From DUOX01 sp050944015 (GTDB lineage: Bacteria > Bacillota > Clostridia > Oscillospirales > Oscillospiraceae), in NCBI GenBank assembly GCA_050944015.1, contig JBMNQG010000003.1, positions 6,003 to 70,002 of the forward strand: 64,000 nt of DNA, written 5' to 3'. Positions 59,273-64,000 of this stretch are shown here, one piece after another. Under the pieces are notes generated by a model, which searched no databases, was not told where the DNA came from, and was given only the letters and a program-made list of their open reading frames with translations. The first letter of the stretch is position 1. Every line of letters starts with the position of its first letter. A program made the translations under genes and the position numbers.

Positions 59273-60004
59273 TCAGTCATTCTCCCAGTTGTGCCAGACG
59301 TCCTTAACGTCGTCGTTGTCTTCGAACATATCCAGCATCTTCTGCATGTTCTTAATGTCCTCTTCATTTTCAAGCCTGACGTATGTCTGGGGAATCATCT
59401 CAACCTGGGCGGACAGGAAGCTGTAACCCGCCTTTTCCAGCGCGTCAACCACCGACTGGAAATTTTCGGGCTCGGTATAAACCTCAAAGCAGTCCTCGTC
59501 TACCTCCATATCCGTGGCTCCGGCTTCCAGAACGTCCATCATTACGGTATCCTCGTCAAGACTCCCGTCTTCGTTTCCGATAATGATAACGCCCTTTTTG
59601 TCGAAGGACCAGGAAACGCAGCCCGTCGTGCCCATTTTGCCGCCGTACTTGTCAAAGTAGTGCCGCATGTCGCTGGCGGTTCGATTGCGGTTGTCGGTCG
59701 TAGTTTCAACGATAACCGCCACGCCGCCGGGACCGTATCCCTCGTAGGTTATGTTCTCGTAATTGGAGCTGTCTCCAGAACCAAGGGCCTTTTCAATGGT
59801 GCGTTTAATGTTGTCGCTGGGCATATTGGCGGCCTTGGCCTTGGTGATGGCAGCCGCCAGGCGGGTGTTATTGTCGGGGTCTCCCCCGCCCTCCTTGACG
59901 GCTACAATGATTTCGCGGGCTATCTTGCTGAAGATTTTTGCCTTTTTAGCGTCCTGGGCGCCCTTTGTCTTCTGTATGTTATGCCATTTGGAATGGCCAG
60001 ACAT
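59273..60004 (-). CDS. yebC: YebC/PmpR family translation/transcription factor
   Basis: Conserved three-domain protein; YebC-type members relieve ribosome stalling or act as regulators. 243 residues. MSGHSKWHNIQKTKGAQDAKKAKIFSKIAREI (opening, residues 1-32) is nearly invariant. NTRLAAAITKAKAANMPSDNIKRTIEK and YEGYGPGGVAVIVETTTDNRNRTASDMRHYF follow. GAGGAG lies 7 bases before the ATG at 60004; the frame opens 19 codons earlier but lacks similarity. Promoter at 60062-60090, so probably monocistronic. Confidence 0.96.
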   Translation of the reverse strand: MSGHSKWHNIQKTKGAQDAKKAKIFSKIAREIIVAVKEGGGDPDNNTRLAAAITKAKAANMPSDNIKRTIEKALGSGDSSNYENITYEGYGPGGVAVIVETTTDNRNRTASDMRHYFDKYGGKMGTTGCVSWSFDKKGVIIIGNEDGSLDEDTVMMDVLEAGATDMEVDEDCFEVYTEPENFQSVVDALEKAGYSFLSAQVEMIPQTYVRLENEEDIKNMQKMLDMFEDNDDVKDVWHNWEND

Positions 60005-60061
60005 AGCAACACTCCTCTTGCAAACAGTATTCAGCTTGTGAAATTTCAAATAAGCTATCAT

Positions 60062-60090
60062 ATTTTAGCATATTTACAAGAGCGTGACAA
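60062..60090 (-). promoter_or_regulatory. yebC promoter
   Basis: TTGTCA (60090-60085), 17 bp, TGC-TAAAAT with the -10 at 60067-60062 on the minus strand. Confidence 0.75.
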
Positions 60091-60096
60091 GCCTTT

Positions 60097-61623
60097 TTAC
60101 CTGGCCTTGGGAATAAGCAGCATGCGGCGGGACTGGCCTTCTGCGTCCTTCTGAGGGTTGGCGGCGTTTATGAGCTCGGGGGTAGAGTTGTATTTCTTTG
60201 CCAGCGCCCAAATATCCGGCTTCCCGTCGGTGCATACCACGATAACCGAGGGCCTGTTCTGGTTGTCAATGGGACTGTCCTCAAGCACAGAAATTTCCGT
60301 AATGGGCATTATATTGACTTTCCTGGTTATGAGGATGTCAAAGTCTACCGGCAGCCTTAATTCCAGCCCGCCCGCCGCGGCGGAAGCGTAGGCTTCACCG
60401 CAGCGCACATCAAGTACCTGGGCCTCCATGCCGGGCTCCAGCTGCTCCATAGGGGCCTCCACCGCAAAACGCCGTGTGACGGCGCACAGGTTCCCAGAAT
60501 CGCTGCGGTAGATGATGCTCACGGTTACGGGGCATTTTACATTCTTGTCCTCAATCATAGCCACCCCTGCCACAGGGTAAATGTTTATTATCTCCCGCAC
60601 CGGCTCGTCAGTCTCTATCAGCTCCCGGATAGTTTCCCTAATCTCCATGCGGCGGACGATTGAAGACAGGGACATATCCTCGCTCTTGAGGCTCAGGGCG
60701 AAATCGTTGCTGTAGGCGTCAGCAATGTAGTCCACGTTCCTGTTGTCGGAGCACACCGCCTGGGCCACCAGGTGTATCTCGGCGCTTAAGACTCGCCCCT
60801 CCTGAGCAGTTGGAACCGGCTCAAAATACGCTCCGGTAAGCATGAGCGTCATTCTTGCCTGGGGCTGATTCCCGATGCCCTCCATCTCCATAATCTGGGA
60901 GAAGGGCGTGGTGTATTCCGCCACCACTGGCTGGCCGTCGGTACTGTTGGCATAAAGCAGCCATACTCTGGCGCTTCCCTTGAAAATCAGCTTGTTGCCC
61001 ACGGACTTCACGTCGTCCACCGCAAGCTCGACCCTTGGGCTTAATAGCTCGCCCATTGGAGGCTTGGATGAGGGGATTTGGTACTCATCGGAGAGGACGA
61101 AGGTCTTTTCGCCAACCTGAGTTACGGGGCTCACCTCTTTGGTCGAGGTAAGTACCTGTATGCCGGCGCTGCCGTCGTCCGCAAGGCGGTCGCAAACGAC
61201 CATTTCGCCCTCACAGTAGGCGTTAAGCCTGGTCATTACGTCCGCTCTGACCAGTATTTTTCTGGGGTTGAGCATCCTCGCGTCAATGGAGCACAGGCGC
61301 AGGCACGCCACAACCGGGCAGGTTTCGTCAACTTCCGGAGCCTCCACGGTGGCGGAAAAGGGCATAATCAGGCTCAGCTTCCGGACACCGCTTTCCTTCT
61401 CTGGAAGGTAAACAACCGTGGCGCTGATGTTGGCGGTTACGCTGATTTTGCCGGCATCTACCTCCTTGCTGCGCAGTGTAATCATCCCGTCAGCGCTGAG
61501 TATTTCCCTGATATCCGGCATTGTATCGGGGACAACCGACTCAGCCGTCTCTTCTCTTGTAAAACGCGTGCTGTAAACCTCTTTGAAGCAGTTTATATTG
61601 ACTTTATTCAGCGATGCCTCCAT
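60097..61623 (-). CDS. sipL: SipL-like spore coat morphogenetic protein (DUF3794/SPOCS repeats + LysM)
   Basis: 508 residues. Three DUF3794/SPOCS-type beta repeats (about 30-155, 165-300 and 320-440), e.g. VVPDTMPDIREILSADG and EVDAGKISVTANISATVVYLPE. A C-terminal LysM-like domain follows (about 460-505, DIWALAKKYNSTPELINAANP). This is the layout of C. difficile SipL, which ties the coat ATPase SpoIVA to the forespore. The ATG at 61623 has AGGGG 8 bases before it. The neighbouring SpoVM-like gene supports a coat-assembly role. Family by architecture, not by search. Confidence 0.85.
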   Translation of the reverse strand: MEASLNKVNINCFKEVYSTRFTREETAESVVPDTMPDIREILSADGMITLRSKEVDAGKISVTANISATVVYLPEKESGVRKLSLIMPFSATVEAPEVDETCPVVACLRLCSIDARMLNPRKILVRADVMTRLNAYCEGEMVVCDRLADDGSAGIQVLTSTKEVSPVTQVGEKTFVLSDEYQIPSSKPPMGELLSPRVELAVDDVKSVGNKLIFKGSARVWLLYANSTDGQPVVAEYTTPFSQIMEMEGIGNQPQARMTLMLTGAYFEPVPTAQEGRVLSAEIHLVAQAVCSDNRNVDYIADAYSNDFALSLKSEDMSLSSIVRRMEIRETIRELIETDEPVREIINIYPVAGVAMIEDKNVKCPVTVSIIYRSDSGNLCAVTRRFAVEAPMEQLEPGMEAQVLDVRCGEAYASAAAGGLELRLPVDFDILITRKVNIMPITEISVLEDSPIDNQNRPSVIVVCTDGKPDIWALAKKYNSTPELINAANPQKDAEGQSRRMLLIPKAR

Positions 61624-61743
61624 ATTATCCACCCCTTGCTTTTATTCTCTAAAACCTATGAGGACAAAGCCCGATATATGACATGCTGATTGCAGGTGGA
61701 AACGAAAGAATCTCAAATCCGGCAAAATTCCCAAAAAACATTT

Positions 61744-61766
61744 CGGGAGGGCCGCTGGCCCTCCCG
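61744..61766 (-). terminator. terminator after the SpoVM-like gene
   Basis: CGGGAGGGCC-gct-GGCCCTCCCG. The minus-strand exit is AAATGTTTTTTGGG. It separates prkC-rsgA-spoVM from sipL. Confidence 0.88.
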
Positions 61767-61787
61767 TACACAGCATATGTATTGTGA

Positions 61788-61886
61788 TTAATCGTGCCTA
61801 TCCCCTCTCCTATCACGGTCCCGAATGAACAACGCAGCTAATATGCGGCTTAAAAATCTCGGCAATCTTATTACTCTGATCCTCAT
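61788..61886 (-). CDS. spoVM: SpoVM-like spore coat anchoring peptide (32 aa)
   Basis: Very short gene. The N-terminal 20 residues, MRIRVIRLPRFLSRILAALF, align with SpoVM (MKFYTIKLPKFLGGIVRAML) at Met1, Ile6, Leu8, Pro9, Phe11, Leu12 and Ile15. Basic residues are kept at 2, 7 and 10. Pro9 is the residue that lets SpoVM sit on curved forespore membrane and recruit SpoIVA. An Arg/Asp-rich tail (21-32) is extra. AGGGGG lies 6 bases before the ATG. In B. subtilis spoVM also lies just downstream of prkC-rsgA, and here sipL follows. Confidence 0.8.
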   Translation of the reverse strand: MRIRVIRLPRFLSRILAALFIRDRDRRGDRHD

Positions 61887-61896
61887 AGAACGCCCC

Positions 61897-62058
61897 CTAA
61901 CAAGCACGTAATGCCAGTATCCCGCCCACGATGAGGGCAATTGCCAGCACAATCCACCAAAAACCGGAAGGCAGCAATATGGCAAGGAGAATCAGGATCC
62001 CTAACGCTATGGAGATAATACCGATTATGTTTAGGCCTTTCCTCCCCTTCCAATACAT
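61897..62058 (-). CDS. small two-helix membrane protein (53 aa)
   Basis: 53 residues. A basic start (MYWKGRKGLN) is followed by two hydrophobic helices: about 11-29 (IIGIISIALGILILLAILL) and about 33-50 (FWWIVLAIALIVGGILAL), with a PSG turn between them. It ends RAC. GGCGG lies 7 bases before the ATG at 62058. It sits between rsgA and the SpoVM-like gene with 10 bases to the latter, so it is probably co-transcribed and may act in sporulation. The function is unknown to me. Confidence 0.65.
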   Translation of the reverse strand: MYWKGRKGLNIIGIISIALGILILLAILLPSGFWWIVLAIALIVGGILALRAC

Positions 62059-62123
62059 GATAAGACCGCCTTCCATACATGTACTCAATACATAATATGC
62101 AGCAGGCGGTCAAAATGTGAATA

Positions 62124-63002
62124 TTATTGCAGTTCCCACTCTTTTATTTGCGCCGCAAGCTCATAAAGGCGTACATAACTGCTGTGCCGGCTGGGATGGA
62201 TTTTCCCTTCAGCCAAAGCCTGGAGCACGGCGCAGTCGGGCTCCTTAATATGGGCGCAGTCCTTAAATCGGCAGTTTCCCAGCCAGGGCTCAAACTCAGG
62301 GAAGGCGTACTGCAGTTCTTCCTTTCTCATGGGCTCCATCTTTTCGGGGTCAAAGGAGGAAAAGCCAGGCGTATCGGCAATAAAGGTGTCGTCGTCCATA
62401 GTAAACAGCTCCACATGCCGGGTGGTATGCCGACCGCGCCCGAGCTTCTGGCTCACCTCAGCCACCTTGATGTTAAATCCCGGATAAAGGGCGTTCAACA
62501 GGCTGGACTTTCCAACGCCGGAATTGCCCGTAAAGGCGGAGGTGGTGCCGCGGAGCACCTGGCGCAGTTCCTCTACTCCCTGCCCTGTCACCGCGCTAGT
62601 CCTGATGACCTTATAGCCGGTGGTGGAATAAATTTCATAGAGGTAGTCCCCCGGGTCCAAATCCACCTTATTTATGCATATAAGCACCTTGCAGCCCCTG
62701 TGTTCGGCAATGGCGGCCGCCCTGTCAATAAGATACGGATCGGTGACGGGGATAGCGGCGGAGGCAATGATGACAAGGTAGTCCACGTTTGCCACGGCCG
62801 GGCGTATAAAGAAATTCCTGCGCTCGTAAATCTCTTCTATATTCCCTTTTCCCGGACCGATGACGGAAAACTCCACTCTGTCCCCCACAAGGGGCGAGGT
62901 CCCTTTCAGCCTGAACAGGCCCCGTGCCCTGCACTCGTAGGTTTCGGAGCCTGCGGTAACATAGTAAAAACCGCTGAGAGCCTTGGTTATTATTCCTTCC
63001 AT
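62124..63002 (-). CDS. rsgA: ribosome small-subunit GTPase A
   Basis: Circularly permuted GTPase for late 30S maturation; also a (p)ppGpp target and PrkC substrate in some Firmicutes. 292 residues. N-terminal OB domain (about 1-65), permuted G domain with CINKVDL (G4) first, then FTGNSGVGKSSLLNAL (G1), GRHTTRHVELF and IADTPGFSSF (G3). The zinc-binding end GNCRFKDCAHIKEPDCAV follows. It starts 13 bases after prkC. Order prkC-rsgA-spoVM is kept with B. subtilis. Confidence 0.96.
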   Translation of the reverse strand: MEGIITKALSGFYYVTAGSETYECRARGLFRLKGTSPLVGDRVEFSVIGPGKGNIEEIYERRNFFIRPAVANVDYLVIIASAAIPVTDPYLIDRAAAIAEHRGCKVLICINKVDLDPGDYLYEIYSTTGYKVIRTSAVTGQGVEELRQVLRGTTSAFTGNSGVGKSSLLNALYPGFNIKVAEVSQKLGRGRHTTRHVELFTMDDDTFIADTPGFSSFDPEKMEPMRKEELQYAFPEFEPWLGNCRFKDCAHIKEPDCAVLQALAEGKIHPSRHSSYVRLYELAAQIKEWELQ

Positions 63003-63015
63003 ACTTACCTGCCTA

Positions 63016-64000
63016 TCACTCCACTGGCGCTAGGGGCGGAGGAGCGGTCACCGCCGGAGGCGACACTTCTTCGTCGTCCGCAGGAGGCGGCGTCTCCTCC
63101 GGGGTAGGAGTCGGAGTTTCCTTAGGACCTATAGAAATCTGTAGGTAAATCTTTGTATGCTCCGGCACCTCGGTGTTGGCCGCAACGCTCTGCCAGATTA
63201 TGGTCCCTTCCGGCATTTCGCTTTCAACCGGGCTGATGGTGCCTACGGTGAGATTCGCCCGCTCCAAGGCGGAAACAGCGGCGCTTTTGGTCAGCCCGAT
63301 GAGATTGGGCACCTTCACGTTGACAATTTCAGGCCCGGCGCTGATGGTGACGTAAATAGTAGAGCCTGCGGAGAGCTGCTGCCCGGGGGCGGGGTTGGTG
63401 CTCACCACATAGTCCTTGGTGATTTCGTTGGAGGCCTGCACTTCGGTCTCCACAACGAAACCGCACTCCTCAAGCATTTGTACGGCTACCCTGTAATCCT
63501 TGTTAATTACGTCCGGCACCGGCACCATTTGGGCCCCCGTGCTGACTTTAAGCTCGATATCTATACCTTCAGGCACCAGCATCATGCTCCTGTAGGCTTC
63601 GGGGCTCTGCCCGATTATCATGCCTTGAGGACTGTTTGGGTCGACGGCATAGACCACAGTAAAGTTAAACACACCCGCAAATTCCTCGTTTTCGATAATA
63701 TCCTCGTAAGGGCTGCCCACAAAGTTGGGAATATTGATACGCTCGGCTTCCGTAAAAATATCCTTCAGCCAGGAATTCCACAGATAAACAAAAATGGCCA
63801 ATATAAAAACCAGCACGACAAACAGGCCGGAAAGCAGACTGACCTTTCTTGAACGGCCCCTCCTGCGTTTATAGCCCTCCCGGCTCAGTTCTCTGGGGCT
63901 TTTTATGGGTTCTACATTTTTGCTTATGATGTATTGCCTTTCTCCATGAGCTGACATATACCCTCCTGGTTCCGGGGTAACCCCCATTGCCCCGGCTCCC
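63016..64000 (-). CDS. prkC: PASTA-domain Ser/Thr protein kinase, C-terminal part (cut by window edge)
   Basis: The frame is open through the right edge, so the N terminus is missing. Present: a basic juxtamembrane region (KRRRGRSRK), one membrane helix (VSLLSGLFVVLVFILAIFVYLW), and three extracellular PASTA modules that sense peptidoglycan (IPNFVGSPYEDI...; VPVPDVINKDYRVAVQMLEECG; VKVPNLIGLTKSAAVSALERANL). A Pro/Thr/Glu-rich tail of about 35 residues follows. Position before rsgA, as in B. subtilis, supports PrkC. The kinase domain must lie outside the window; a PASTA protein without a kinase cannot be excluded. Confidence 0.85.
   Translation of the reverse strand, partial: GAGAMGVTPEPGGYMSAHGERQYIISKNVEPIKSPRELSREGYKRRRGRSRKVSLLSGLFVVLVFILAIFVYLWNSWLKDIFTEAERINIPNFVGSPYEDIIENEEFAGVFNFTVVYAVDPNSPQGMIIGQSPEAYRSMMLVPEGIDIELKVSTGAQMVPVPDVINKDYRVAVQMLEECGFVVETEVQASNEITKDYVVSTNPAPGQQLSAGSTIYVTISAGPEIVNVKVPNLIGLTKSAAVSALERANLTVGTISPVESEMPEGTIIWQSVAANTEVPEHTKIYLQISIGPKETPTPTPEETPPPADDEEVSPPAVTAPPPLAPVE

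Noticed and set aside
1..64000. Searched for tRNA, rRNA, CRISPR repeats, transposase motifs, integrases, phage genes and toxin-antitoxin pairs.
   Set aside because: None seen by eye. Nearly all sequence is accounted for by housekeeping operons and short regulatory gaps.

Overview
The window reads as ordinary chromosome from an anaerobic, spore-forming member of the Firmicutes (class Clostridia). The evidence is: FMN-riboswitch and L20-leader regulation, strong GGAGG ribosome binding sites with frequent TTG/GTG starts, RNase M5, Mini-III, RqcH, TepA, SpoIIIE/FtsK, MltG and S-layer-homology proteins, a SipL-type spore coat morphogen beside a SpoVM-like peptide, rubrerythrin and acetate kinase. 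I see no tRNA, rRNA, CRISPR array, insertion sequence, prophage or integrated element. Most genes lie on the minus strand in compact operons. Both ends are cut inside genes (carB on the left, a PASTA kinase on the right).

1-5 kb: carAB with an arginine-type operator, a decayed purF remnant, nrdR, a small membrane protein. 3.7-11 kb: rnmV-holA-comEC, then hinT-alaS, with ald divergent from alaS. 12-21 kb: a large SLH/beta-helix surface protein, mltG, a 36-residue Cys-rich membrane peptide, the operon cobB-wecG-tmk-DJ1-fau, and a second SLH protein. 21-31.6 kb: uppP-ftsK-mrnC-rqcH and prfA-(tsaC/coaE fusion)-apeA-tepA. 31.7-36.7 kb: a complete branched-chain amino-acid ABC operon (livJHMGF) with its own promoter. 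36.7-42.8 kb: tmcAL, ackA, an HD hydrolase, a lipoprotein, rubrerythrin, an FMN-riboswitch-controlled RibU, and a YpsA-type SLOG protein.

42.8-49 kb: a histidine operon, hisZ-hisG-hisD-hisC-hisB-hisA-hisIE, that lacks hisH and hisF. Two parS-type ParB sites lie in the gap before hisIE. Divergent from it, 49.3-53.9 kb, is a sugar-type ABC importer (ATPase, two permeases, binding lipoprotein). 54-55.3 kb: infC-rpmI-rplT behind an L20 autoregulatory leader, with a likely AUC start for infC. 55.4-64 kb: a CmpB-like membrane protein, deoC, an orphan pair (unknown 160-aa protein plus a double-OB SSB-like protein), lysA, yebC, sipL, spoVM, a small membrane protein, rsgA and prkC.

The most notable observations are the fused TsaC-CoaE enzyme, the tandem parS sites inside an incomplete his operon, the SpoVM/53-aa/SipL cluster containing very short genes, the AUC-start infC under an L20 leader, a promoter-embedded inverted repeat controlling his, a two-box ArgR operator on carAB, and the uncharacterised 160-aa/double-OB gene pair. 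I did not find a clearly new multi-gene system; the strongest candidates for new biology are the orphan pair and the small-peptide genes. Family names come from recognising motifs by eye, not from database searches.
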